Below, piece by piece: positions 50,886 through 59,590 of a stretch of 64,000 nt of DNA. This DNA comes from [Clostridium] asparagiforme DSM 15981. Lineage in GTDB: Bacteria; Bacillota; Clostridia; Lachnospirales; Lachnospiraceae. The number at the start of each line of letters is the position of its first letter. Position 1 is the first letter of the stretch. The notes beneath the pieces were generated by a model. The model was not told where the DNA came from. It did no database searches and saw only the letters and a program-made list of their open reading frames with translations. Position numbers and translations under genes: made by a program. Location: NCBI GenBank assembly GCA_025149125.1, contig CP102272.1, positions 4,464,001-4,528,000 on the forward strand. Reading direction: 5' to 3'.

Positions 50886-51755
50886 CTATTCCAGCTCCTC
50901 CAGCTTTTTGGTGCAGGCGATGGCCAGAGCGCCCGGCCCGATGTGGCAGGCGATGCTTAAGGGAAGGCGGTCCATATAGGCCGGCGTGCCCGGATACAGC
51001 TCCATGATGGAGTCCATAAACTCCCTGGCCGCCGCGTCGTTTAAGGTGTGGGCAAACTGTAAATAGGTGTGCCTGGCCTCCTTATCCAAGAACCGCTCCT
51101 CCAGGTCGTGGGCCAGCGCCGTGGTCATGGTCAGCTTGGCCTGCTTGATGGTTCTGGCCTTGGAAAACGCGTCCAGCTTCTCGCCGTCGATGGTGAGCAC
51201 CGGCTTAATCTTGAGCAGCGTCCCCAGAGCCGCAGCCGCCGGTGTGATGCGCCCGCCCTTTTTCAGATATTTCAGCGTGTCCACTGTGATGTAAATGATG
51301 GAATCCCTGTGGGTCCGCTCTAAAATCTCCCGAATCTGCTCCGCGCTGTACCCCTTCGCCGCCAGGTCCCTGGCGTCCAGGGCGGACTGGCGCTGCGTCA
51401 CGGAAATGCGGTGGTTGTTCACCACCTGCACCCGGCCGTCATAGTCCTCCGCCAGCATACGGGCCGTCTGGCAGGCCCCGCTGAGTCCGCTGGACATGGG
51501 GATGTGCACCACGGCATCGCAATCCTTTAACAGGCCGTCCCACAGGTCCGTCACCGCCTTTGGCGAAGGCTGGGAGGTGGAAATGTCCGCACCGGCGTTC
51601 ATGCGCTGATAGAACTCCTCCTGACTCAAATCAATATCCTCAAAATAGGTCTCCCCATCGATCATAAACGGCATGGGGAGAACGGATATGCCTAACTCCG
51701 TCCCCTGCTCCTGGGTGATGCCGCTGTTACTGTCGGTAACAATCGCTACTCTCAT
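50886..51755 (-). CDS. DegV-family fatty-acid-binding protein
   Basis: A 289-residue cytoplasmic protein with the DegV hallmark start VAIVTDSNSGITQEQGTELGISVLP, then STSQPSPKAVTDLWDGLLKD and the HIPMSSGLSGACQTARM loop. DegV/FakB proteins bind a fatty acid and can present it to a FakA kinase. No fakA is seen here. It is immediately followed, with no gap, by the histidine kinase gene. Confidence 0.92.
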   Translation of the reverse strand: MRVAIVTDSNSGITQEQGTELGISVLPMPFMIDGETYFEDIDLSQEEFYQRMNAGADISTSQPSPKAVTDLWDGLLKDCDAVVHIPMSSGLSGACQTARMLAEDYDGRVQVVNNHRISVTQRQSALDARDLAAKGYSAEQIREILERTHRDSIIYITVDTLKYLKKGGRITPAAAALGTLLKIKPVLTIDGEKLDAFSKARTIKQAKLTMTTALAHDLEERFLDKEARHTYLQFAHTLNDAAAREFMDSIMELYPGTPAYMDRLPLSIACHIGPGALAIACTKKLEELE

Positions 51756-51852
51756 AATGAACTTTGTCTCTCCTTACTATAATTGATCCGCCCGATCCTC
51801 TAATGCGGCCTTTCAACCGCCGGATCGGGCCGGTCCTGCATCAACTTCCTGT

Positions 51853-53613
51853 TTACTCTGCCGCCTCCTGATCCGCCATGTTGGCCGAGGTGTACAGCTG
51901 GTAATAGATCCCCCGCTGCTTCATCAGGGTATCATGATTGCCTTCCTCCACGATCCGGCTGCCCGAAAGGACCAGAATCCGGTCCGCGCCCTGGATGGTG
52001 GTCAGGCGGTGGGCAATGGTCAGGGTCGTCCGCCCCGCCGCCAGCTTGTCCAACGACTCCGCCACCAGGTGCTCGCTCTCGTTGTCCAGCGCCGCCGTGG
52101 CCTCATCCAGCACCACCAGCTTGGGCGCCCGCAGCATCACCCGGGCGATACTGATTCTCTGCTTCTGTCCGCCCGACAGCTTGACGCCCCGCTCGCCCAC
52201 ATAGGTGTCATAGCCGTCCTTTAAGCCCTCGATGAACTCGTGGGCTCCGGCCATCTTCGCGGCCCGGACGACCTCCTCCCGGGTGGCTCCGGGCTTGCCG
52301 TAGGCGATATTCTCGTAAACGCTGCCGGAGAAGAGGTACACGTCCTGCTGCACCACGCCAACATTACTGCGCAGGCTTTCCAGCGTCACGTTTCGGATGT
52401 TCTGCCCATCCAGCAGAATCTCCCCCTCCGTTGGGTCATAGAAACGCGGGATCAGATTGCACAGCGTGGTCTTTCCGCCTCCGGACGGCCCCACTAACGC
52501 CACCTTCTCCCCCGGTTTGATGGTCAGGTTGATATCGGAGAGCACCGGCGTGTGGTCGTCCGGGTACTCGAAGGACACGTGTTTGAACGTGATTTCGCCC
52601 TCCACGTCCCGCAGCGGCACCGCTCCCTCCTCGTCGAAAATATCGATGTTGGCATCCATCAGCTCGGTAAAACGCTCGATGCCCGTCATTCCTCTCTGGA
52701 ACTGCTCCGCGAACTCGATGATACGCCGGATCGTGGACAGCAGCGTGGTCACATAGAGCGTGTACGCCACCAGATCCGCCGGCATGATCAGCCCTTTGAT
52801 CATGAAAATGCCGCCGGCCACAATCACCACCACATACATCAGCCCGTCGAACATGCGGATGGTATTCTGGAACGCCGCCATATACTTATAGGTCTGGCGC
52901 TTGATCTTTAAGAATTCCTGGTTGTCACGGTTGAACTTGCCGATCTCCACCGCCTCGTTGGCAAAGGCCCGAACCACCTTGTTGCCTAACAGGCTGTCCT
53001 CAATGCGCGCATTTAATTCACCGATGTGGTTTCTCTGCCGCTTAAAAGCCTTTCTCACCTGCAGGTTAAAATAGGAGCAGGACACTGCCATAACCGGGAT
53101 CAGCACGAAAATGATCACGGTCAGCAGCACATTAATCCGCGCCAGAATCACAAAGGACACCACCGTCTTGACGAAGGCGATAAAAAACTCCTCCGGGCAG
53201 TGGTGGGCGAACTCCGTCACGTCGAACAAGTCGCTGGTAATCCGGGACATAATCTGTCCCACCTTGGTATTGTTGAAATAATTATCCGACAGCTTCTGCA
53301 AGTGGGCGAAGGCGTCCTCCCGCATATCCGTCTCGATGGAAGCTCCCATCACATGGCCCGTGTAAGCCATGTAAAAGCTGGCCATGCCGTCGATGATGCG
53401 CAACACAAAATAGAGCGCTCCAATGGTAACGATGGTCCGCACGGTCAGAGCGGACAGATCGTTCATACCAAGATTGGTAATATAGCGAAGAATCAGGGGC
53501 AGCACCAGCTCGCAGACGGTCGTGAGCGCGGCGCAGAACAGATCCATTATCATAATCCCCACATAGTTTCGGTAGTAGGGGACAAATCTTTTTAACAGGG
53601 TGCTAGTTTTCAT
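51853..53613 (-). CDS. ABC transporter, fused permease/ATPase exporter (MdlB/MsbA type)
   Basis: 586 residues: six membrane helices (about 15-310) followed by a nucleotide-binding domain with Walker A GPSGGGKTT, signature LSGGQKQRISIARV, Walker B LVVLDEATAAL and the switch IAHRLTTI. It is a half-size exporter that works as a dimer and moves lipids, drugs or peptides outward; the cargo is unknown. It stands alone, with TTGGAG before the ATG. A dyad (CCCGATCC with GGATCGGG) lies after its stop between 51788 and 51828. Confidence 0.93.
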   Translation of the reverse strand: MKTSTLLKRFVPYYRNYVGIMIMDLFCAALTTVCELVLPLILRYITNLGMNDLSALTVRTIVTIGALYFVLRIIDGMASFYMAYTGHVMGASIETDMREDAFAHLQKLSDNYFNNTKVGQIMSRITSDLFDVTEFAHHCPEEFFIAFVKTVVSFVILARINVLLTVIIFVLIPVMAVSCSYFNLQVRKAFKRQRNHIGELNARIEDSLLGNKVVRAFANEAVEIGKFNRDNQEFLKIKRQTYKYMAAFQNTIRMFDGLMYVVVIVAGGIFMIKGLIMPADLVAYTLYVTTLLSTIRRIIEFAEQFQRGMTGIERFTELMDANIDIFDEEGAVPLRDVEGEITFKHVSFEYPDDHTPVLSDINLTIKPGEKVALVGPSGGGKTTLCNLIPRFYDPTEGEILLDGQNIRNVTLESLRSNVGVVQQDVYLFSGSVYENIAYGKPGATREEVVRAAKMAGAHEFIEGLKDGYDTYVGERGVKLSGGQKQRISIARVMLRAPKLVVLDEATAALDNESEHLVAESLDKLAAGRTTLTIAHRLTTIQGADRILVLSGSRIVEEGNHDTLMKQRGIYYQLYTSANMADQEAAE

Positions 53614-53798
53614 CTCTTTTCTCCAAATTTCCGGACCCGGTGATGTTTACTAGTGTATCACAAAACCTTATCTTTTTCCACAGGAAAAGCATAACCTTTT
53701 CGGGCAATTCCCATTGCATCCAATAACGCCAAAGAGGATGCCCGTTTCCGGGACACCCTCTGGATTATTTCTTATAATAATACTGCTTCAAGCGCAGC

Positions 53799-54260
53799 TT
53801 AGAACTCTGCGTCGATTCCAAACTCGTCCACATTCTCCTCGCTGGTCTCAGACTCCGCAGGCTCGATCACAAACTCTGTCATACACACATCTCCCGGAAG
53901 TCCCGCCATGCAGGCCGGAAGGTTGATGGCGATTCCGTCCATGTTGTAGGGCAGATTGAGCGTCACCTCCACGGTTTCCTCGGGGCCGCCCTTCTCCCGG
54001 GTGATGGCCAGGGTCATGGTGAATTTCTGGCCGATGTTGGTGGCCATACCTCTGTCCTTGTCCCGAAGCTTTGCAACCCGTTCGCCGTCCACGTAGACGT
54101 CCACTTTATAGAATGATTTGTAGGTCTGGCCGTCGTACTCTATGGTCTTGTTATCCATATAAACGGTGTGGCCGCGGCCGATGACCATCATGGAAGCGGC
54201 AATGATGAGCAGGAGCAGGATAGCGCCTACCCTGAATATAATAGCTCGTCTGTTTTTCAC
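53799..54260 (-). CDS. DUF6672-like membrane-anchored protein of an ABC operon
   Basis: A 153-residue protein with one N-terminal membrane helix (about 8-28, FRVGAILLLLIIAASMMVI), then an extracytoplasmic beta-rich region and an acidic C-terminus. It starts with GTG at 54260 behind AGGAGGAG, 2 nt after the permease stop. It resembles small proteins (DUF6672) found with sugar-type ABC importers; I recall that link but could not check it. It may help substrate capture or complex assembly. A GC hairpin between 53731 and 53762 follows it. Confidence 0.7.
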   Translation of the reverse strand: MKNRRAIIFRVGAILLLLIIAASMMVIGRGHTVYMDNKTIEYDGQTYKSFYKVDVYVDGERVAKLRDKDRGMATNIGQKFTMTLAITREKGGPEETVEVTLNLPYNMDGIAINLPACMAGLPGDVCMTEFVIEPAESETSEENVDEFGIDAEF

Positions 54261-54262
54261 TT

Positions 54263-55384
54263 CTACTCCTCCTCACTCTGATCAAGCTGCAACTGTTCGC
54301 CGGCTTTGCCCTTGGCGATCCGCTTTTTCGTCTCGTACATAATAAGAGCAAGGGTGATAACGCCGTAGGAAACGAACACGCGGAAATACTCGCCGATCAT
54401 GGAGTCGCCCGTGATCTTCGCGCCCGCCGACGGAGCCACAATGAACATCAGATGGAACAGGACAACGCCCAAAAATGCATTGCCGATCGACGCCTTGTCC
54501 ACGGAAGCTCCGCCCACCAGCAGTGCCGCGATACAGAACATACCGATCTGCGTGTGAGAACTGTAGGTGGCGATATTTCCCATATTCTGTAAATAGATCA
54601 CCATACCGATGCCCGCGCAGACCGTGGACAGCACGATGGCGATGATTCTGGTTCTCTCAACCTTGATACCGGCGTCCCGGGCCACATCCATATCCTGTCC
54701 AACCGCACGCATATCCTGGCCCAGCTTGGTCTTGCGGAACCAGATGATAAACAGGCACAGCAGACCGGTGATTAACAGGGTCAGCACCGGAATCTTCACG
54801 CCACCGATTCGGATGGCCCACAGGTTGTCCAGAGCCTGACGCATGTTCAGCAGGCTGACCGTATTGCGGATGCCGTAGCCTCTGGGCAGCTTGATGGAGG
54901 CGTGTTTGATGGGGATCACAGGTCCCATCATGTACAGCACCACCAGCTGGTACAGACCGTTCATGAAAAAGGCGATGATATAGCTGGTGATCATCTCACG
55001 GCCCTTGGCCATGTTGAGCATCTTTCCGCAGAAAAGGCCCAGAAGCACGGAGATCGGAATGGAAATGATCACGGCCAGCACCATGCCGGGGATGCCCCAG
55101 ATCTGCCAGTCAGCGGCAAAGATCAGGCCGATCTGCCCGGCCATGGCGCCCAGGGTCATACCGAAGTTCAGACCCATGCCGGCCATGATCGGAATCAGCA
55201 GGCTGAGGATCAAAAACGTGTTTCTGCCCATTCTGGTGAGAATCTCGTTGATCAGATACCCCGGCGAGAAGCCGGATACCGGTATGCAGACGGCGCAGAT
55301 CAGGATAAACATGATCGGCACTGAGTTATTGCGAAGCAATTCCAGGGGGCTTTTCGCTCCAGTCTTTTTTTGTTTTGTACTCAT
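54263..55384 (-). CDS. ABC transporter permease (sugar/BMP-type), second operon
   Basis: A 373-residue protein with about nine to ten membrane helices. The segment KTKLGQDMRAVGQDMDVARDAGIKVERTR is the usual cytoplasmic coupling loop of RbsC-like permeases. Its ATG overlaps the previous permease stop by 4 nt (ATGA). Together with that permease it should form the channel of the importer. Substrate unknown. Confidence 0.9.
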   Translation of the reverse strand: MSTKQKKTGAKSPLELLRNNSVPIMFILICAVCIPVSGFSPGYLINEILTRMGRNTFLILSLLIPIMAGMGLNFGMTLGAMAGQIGLIFAADWQIWGIPGMVLAVIISIPISVLLGLFCGKMLNMAKGREMITSYIIAFFMNGLYQLVVLYMMGPVIPIKHASIKLPRGYGIRNTVSLLNMRQALDNLWAIRIGGVKIPVLTLLITGLLCLFIIWFRKTKLGQDMRAVGQDMDVARDAGIKVERTRIIAIVLSTVCAGIGMVIYLQNMGNIATYSSHTQIGMFCIAALLVGGASVDKASIGNAFLGVVLFHLMFIVAPSAGAKITGDSMIGEYFRVFVSYGVITLALIMYETKKRIAKGKAGEQLQLDQSEEE

Positions 55385-56460
55385 TTTGATCCCTCCGTCT
55401 TTCTGGTCAAAGCATAGAGAATCATACCATTGGAAACAATGATACGGATAACCTCGCTCATGTCCATATGAATCATGGAATTTATTACCGTTGGGGTCAT
55501 GGTCACAATACCCTGGAACAGGAACGTACCGATGATAACGTTGGTAATGGTCGCCTTGTTGACCGAAGCGCCGCCGATCAGGATAGCGGAAACCGCGGGA
55601 AGGGCCATATAGAACGGCGCCATGTACAGCTGGATAAAGCCAAAGCCCTGCTCATACATCAGGATGCCGATGGCGGCCAGCCAGGTGGACATAATCACCG
55701 AGAGCATTCTCGTCTTGTCGATGTTGATGCCGGAAGCCCTGGCAAAGTTGGGGTTGGAACCCACAGCGGTCATGGCCGTACCGGTTTTGGTGTGGAGAAA
55801 CGCCCACATCAGGAAGGCCAGCACCGCGAAGAACAGAAGGCTGCCCACCGGAATGGAGAGATTTCCAATCTGAATGTGCAGGAAGTTGGCCAGAACCTTA
55901 TCGTAAAAGCCCTCCAGGGAGATGGTGGTACGAAGTCCCTTGCCCGACAGTCCCCAAACCATGGTCGGACTGTTGTAGGGCAGTAAAAGCCACATCATAC
56001 ACATGAAAGAAACTGAGGAAAAGCCCACATAGGTGGCGATCATCATCTCTCCGCCCTTGATCTTGTTTAACAGCCAGCCGTAGCCGCCGCCTAAGATCAG
56101 AGCAAAGGGCGTTGCGATCACGATCGCCATCACAAAGCTCATGGGGCCGGTGAAGCCGAACTGGATCGACATGGTCGCACCCAAGAGGCCGGAGATGATG
56201 CCCAGGGGCAGTCCGAAGTTCAGTCCGCAGCCCGAGTGCACCATGGGTACCATCGCCAGAACCATTACCGCGTTCCAGCTGAAACGGTTGATTGTGTTGC
56301 TGATCTGTGTGGGGAGATCCGCCCCCACTACGGGCGCCAGGATGAACAGCGCCAGAAGGAATCCGGCGATGATCACTCTGGGAAGGCCGAAATTATGAAC
56401 GAATTCCGTGATTTTGCCTTTCAATCCGGAACCGGCTGTATTATCTGCATTTTTTCCCAT
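55381..56460 (-). CDS. ABC transporter permease (sugar/BMP-type), second operon
   Basis: A 359-residue hydrophobic protein with about nine to ten membrane helices, and the coupling loop TKTGTAMTAVGSNPNFARASGINIDKTR. AAGGGGGAG precedes the ATG, and the ATPase gene ends 12 nt upstream. It pairs with the following permease, with which it shares the conserved GGASVNKATI/GGASVDKASI element near the C-terminus, showing that the two are ancient duplicates. Confidence 0.9.
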   Translation of the reverse strand: MGKNADNTAGSGLKGKITEFVHNFGLPRVIIAGFLLALFILAPVVGADLPTQISNTINRFSWNAVMVLAMVPMVHSGCGLNFGLPLGIISGLLGATMSIQFGFTGPMSFVMAIVIATPFALILGGGYGWLLNKIKGGEMMIATYVGFSSVSFMCMMWLLLPYNSPTMVWGLSGKGLRTTISLEGFYDKVLANFLHIQIGNLSIPVGSLLFFAVLAFLMWAFLHTKTGTAMTAVGSNPNFARASGINIDKTRMLSVIMSTWLAAIGILMYEQGFGFIQLYMAPFYMALPAVSAILIGGASVNKATITNVIIGTFLFQGIVTMTPTVINSMIHMDMSEVIRIIVSNGMILYALTRKTEGSK

Positions 56461-56472
56461 GCTGTCTCCCCC

Positions 56473-58062
56473 TTATTTAACCTGACTGACCATCAGCAGG
56501 CCGAATTTTTCCGAAGATTCGGTAGCCGGCAGGATTCCAGCTATCTTACCGCCCGAAACAATGGCGATGCGGTCACAGGTGGTCCGCAATTCCTCAAGCT
56601 CGGACGAAATCATTACCACCGTGACGCCGTGTTCCCTGTTAAACTTCTTGAGGGCGTCCAAAACCAGTGATTTCGCGCCGACGTCGATTCCTCTCGTGGG
56701 CTCGGATACAAACAGGAATTTAGGCTGAAGCGCAAAGGCCTTGGCCAGGCACACCTTCTGCTGGTTGCCTCCGGAAAGCTCCTTTGCCTTCTGTTTGGAA
56801 CTGGTACACTTGATCATCAGCTCGTCGATATATTTCTGGGTCACCTCATGGATCGCCTTTTCATCTCTCCAGCTGACCAGGCCGCCCAGGTATTTTTTAA
56901 GGAATCTGCCCTGAATCTGCATAGCCGTAAACGCCACGTTCCACTCCAGCGTCTCGTCCAGCAGCAGGCCTACGCCTCTTCTGTCCTCCGATACAAAGGC
57001 CAGAGAGGAATCCAGACATTTTCTTGGGTTGTTTAGCGGGATGAGCTGGCCGTCGAATTCCACGGTGCCGCCCGCATCGTAAAGCCCCATAACGCCGTTG
57101 GGAATTCCCAGCTTACCCTGTCCGGCCAGGCCGCCGATTCCCAGAATCTCGCCTTCCTTGATATCCAGAGTTACATTGCGCACCGTCTCGCCGGGCATGT
57201 CGACCCAGAGGTTGCGGATGCTCATAATGTTTTTGGCGTTGGGGTTGATCTTGATATCCGCCTTGGCCGCGGACGCGATATTTCTTCCCACCATCCATTT
57301 GGTGATATCCGCCACGTCCGTTTCCCCGGCGGGAACATCTTTTACCACATACCCGTCGCGCATGATCACGACCTTGTCGCAGACCGAAAGAATCTCATGC
57401 AGACGATGGGTGATGAAAATCACGGCAATGCCTTTGGCAGCCATGCCGCGAATGGAGCTCAGAAGCGCTTCGGCCTCCTGCTCGGTCAGAACGGCCGTCG
57501 GCTCGTCCAGAATCAGGAGCTTTAACTGCTCCTTGCTGAGCTCACGGGCGATCTCGGTAAACTGCTTGTGGCCTACCGGCATATCGCTGATCGCCATGTC
57601 CGCATCGATCTTCACGCCCATTTTATCAATGGCCTGTTCGGACAGCTCTGCCATCTTCTTGTAATCCAAAGTGTCCAGACGATCTCCGAATACCTCGGCG
57701 ATCACACTCTTTTTCCTCGGTTCGCGGTTGAGCAGGATATTTTCAGTGGCGGTGAAGCCGGGGATCAGGGAAAATTCCTGATGGACCATGCCGATTCCCG
57801 CATGCAGGGCATCGAAGGGGGTGTTGAAGTTGACCTTCTCACCATTGATCAGCACGTCGCCCTCATATCCGCCGGTCTCTCTGATCACGTCCATACCAAA
57901 GAGAAGCTTCATCAGGGTGCTCTTGCCGGCGCCGTTTTCGCCCACAAGACCCAGAACCTCGCCGGTGTTCAGCTTAAAATTGATATCAGTCAGGACCTGG
58001 TTTCCGAAGAAATCCTTCTTTATATTTCGCATCTCCAACAAAGGAGCATTATTTTCTATCAT
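56473..58062 (-). CDS. ABC transporter ATP-binding protein (two-domain, sugar type), second operon
   Basis: 529 residues with two nucleotide-binding domains. Domain 1 has Walker A GENGAGKST, a VGHKQFTEIARELS signature and Walker B LLILDEPTAVL. Domain 2 has the degenerate GLAGQGKLG and signature LSGGNQQKVCLAKA, then FLFVSEPTRGIDVG. It energises uptake with the two permeases downstream. The GGTGGG site before the ATG follows a strong intercistronic hairpin after the binding-protein gene. Confidence 0.92.
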   Translation of the reverse strand: MIENNAPLLEMRNIKKDFFGNQVLTDINFKLNTGEVLGLVGENGAGKSTLMKLLFGMDVIRETGGYEGDVLINGEKVNFNTPFDALHAGIGMVHQEFSLIPGFTATENILLNREPRKKSVIAEVFGDRLDTLDYKKMAELSEQAIDKMGVKIDADMAISDMPVGHKQFTEIARELSKEQLKLLILDEPTAVLTEQEAEALLSSIRGMAAKGIAVIFITHRLHEILSVCDKVVIMRDGYVVKDVPAGETDVADITKWMVGRNIASAAKADIKINPNAKNIMSIRNLWVDMPGETVRNVTLDIKEGEILGIGGLAGQGKLGIPNGVMGLYDAGGTVEFDGQLIPLNNPRKCLDSSLAFVSEDRRGVGLLLDETLEWNVAFTAMQIQGRFLKKYLGGLVSWRDEKAIHEVTQKYIDELMIKCTSSKQKAKELSGGNQQKVCLAKAFALQPKFLFVSEPTRGIDVGAKSLVLDALKKFNREHGVTVVMISSELEELRTTCDRIAIVSGGKIAGILPATESSEKFGLLMVSQVK

Positions 58063-58083
58063 ATTGTGCCCACCTATAACAAT

Positions 58084-58105
58084 GGGGGAGGAAATTTCCT
58101 CCCCC
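58084..58105 (-). other. 22-bp perfect palindrome between binding protein and ATPase genes
   Basis: Eleven-base arms (GGGGGAGGAAA and its complement) meet without a spacer. No T-run follows on the minus strand. Such hairpins behind binding-protein genes often protect the upstream mRNA, so that binding protein is made in excess of the membrane parts. Confidence 0.7.
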
Positions 58106-58137
58106 TGTTTCCCATACTTGCTGTTTTTATAAGCGAC

Positions 58138-59445
58138 TTATTTAATGGTGAAATACTTCTCCGGAACCTCAACCTGAGTGGAACCCATGAAATGTCCGGG
58201 ATCGCCCATGATGTAGGTGTCCTGATATACCAGGAATACGTTGCCCAGCTTAACGCCGGTGTCTACGTTGGTGTAGTTGGAGCCGTTCCACTCCGCCTTG
58301 GGTGAATATTTCTGATATGCCTTCGCGATGTCGTCCATGTCGTCCAGCTCGCTCTCGCCGTTGAGCACGTTCATGGCGTGCTGTGCAAGACCTGCGCTCT
58401 GGATGTAGCCGTAGGAATATGCCCATGTGCCGAAGTGGCCTGCGCCGCCCTTCTCGCAGATCGTGGACTCAACCTTTGCAAGGATCTTCTCGAAATCGCC
58501 GGCCTCAGCGGTCAGGTCGATGCCAAGAGCTCCGGGATAACCCATCAACGGGGAGGGAAGGTCAGCCTCGATGAAGTAGCCGCCGTACTCAAGCAGCTGC
58601 TTTAACAGGGGCTCGGTGTGCGCGTCGTTGGTACAGAAGTAAGCGGCGTTCTGGCCGTACTTCTCAACCCACTCCGGAACCTTCTCCAGGATGTAAGCCT
58701 GAGCGCCGGCAACGCCAACGTCGGAGGTGGGATCGGGAGCGGTCTCAAGTACGAACTTCATGCCGAACTCCTCGCAGGCTGCCTGCATGATGGCCACACG
58801 ACGGCTCATGGTCTCATAAGCCATGTGACGCGGGAAGGAGATATGTACGAAGGTGTCGCAGCCCAGCTCATGAGCGGTGCGGATGATCAGGTAGCCGCGG
58901 GCAACGAAGTCGTTGTTGCAGACCAGATCGGCCGCGCTGCCGATCTCCGGCAGATCCTCGTGGCTCTCACCTGCGATGCACAGGATGTCGGGGCGGCTCT
59001 CTTTGATCTTACGGAACGCCTCGGTGGTGCCCGGTACGGACTGATTAACGATGATCGCCTTCATCTGGGGATCATCGGAAAGGTTAACGATTGTCTGGAT
59101 TGTGGTCTCAAGCTCCTCGGTGAAGTTGTCCGGGTAGATGGCAAGCTTTACCATGTCCTCGCCGTACTCTGCCTGGAACGCTTCTGCGCCGCGGCGGTCG
59201 TCCTCGGACTGGGAAACAGAACCGGTTACGATACCAATGTGGTAATCGGCGGCAGCCTTCTCGCCGGCGGCCTCGGTCTCTTCTTTGGCTTCTTCAGCCT
59301 TGGTTTCCTCTGCTTTTGTCTCCTCAGCCTTGGTTTCGGCCTGTGTCTCAACGGCCTTGGTCTGAGGCGTGCTGTTGCTGTTTCCGCAGGCTGCAAGCGA
59401 TGAGATCATGATCGCTGCCAGCGAAATGCTAAGAATTTTTTTCAT
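58138..59445 (-). CDS. DUF3798-type substrate-binding lipoprotein
   Basis: A 435-residue lipoprotein: signal peptide with lipobox SLAAC (Cys20), a linker of near-identical KAEET repeats (about 33-60), then a periplasmic-binding fold that starts YHIGIVTGSVSQSEDDRRGAEAF. It resembles the DUF3798 family, related to BMP/sugar-binding proteins. It is the first gene of an operon with an ATPase, two permeases and a DUF6672-like protein. GGAGG sets the ATG at 59445. The ligand is unknown. Confidence 0.87.
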   Translation of the reverse strand: MKKILSISLAAIMISSLAACGNSNSTPQTKAVETQAETKAEETKAEETKAEEAKEETEAAGEKAAADYHIGIVTGSVSQSEDDRRGAEAFQAEYGEDMVKLAIYPDNFTEELETTIQTIVNLSDDPQMKAIIVNQSVPGTTEAFRKIKESRPDILCIAGESHEDLPEIGSAADLVCNNDFVARGYLIIRTAHELGCDTFVHISFPRHMAYETMSRRVAIMQAACEEFGMKFVLETAPDPTSDVGVAGAQAYILEKVPEWVEKYGQNAAYFCTNDAHTEPLLKQLLEYGGYFIEADLPSPLMGYPGALGIDLTAEAGDFEKILAKVESTICEKGGAGHFGTWAYSYGYIQSAGLAQHAMNVLNGESELDDMDDIAKAYQKYSPKAEWNGSNYTNVDTGVKLGNVFLVYQDTYIMGDPGHFMGSTQVEVPEKYFTIK

Positions 59446-59495
59446 ACTAACCTCCATCATCTTATTTTTTAAATAAGTTTTATAGTATCTTTATA

Positions 59496-59524
59496 ATTGT
59501 AACAACATGTACCGCGTTTGTCAA
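59496..59524 (-). promoter_or_regulatory. Promoter of the DUF3798 ABC operon
   Basis: Minus-strand TTGACA (59524-59519), a 17-bp spacer and TACAAT (59501-59496), about 50 nt before the ATG. A 7-bp hairpin, CTTATTT with AAATAAG (59461-59477), lies in the 5' UTR. Confidence 0.8.
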
Positions 59525-59590
59525 CTGGTCACGCACATTTGTTTCCACAGATTACACACAATACCGGTAACAATTCAGTCCCTGAATGGC

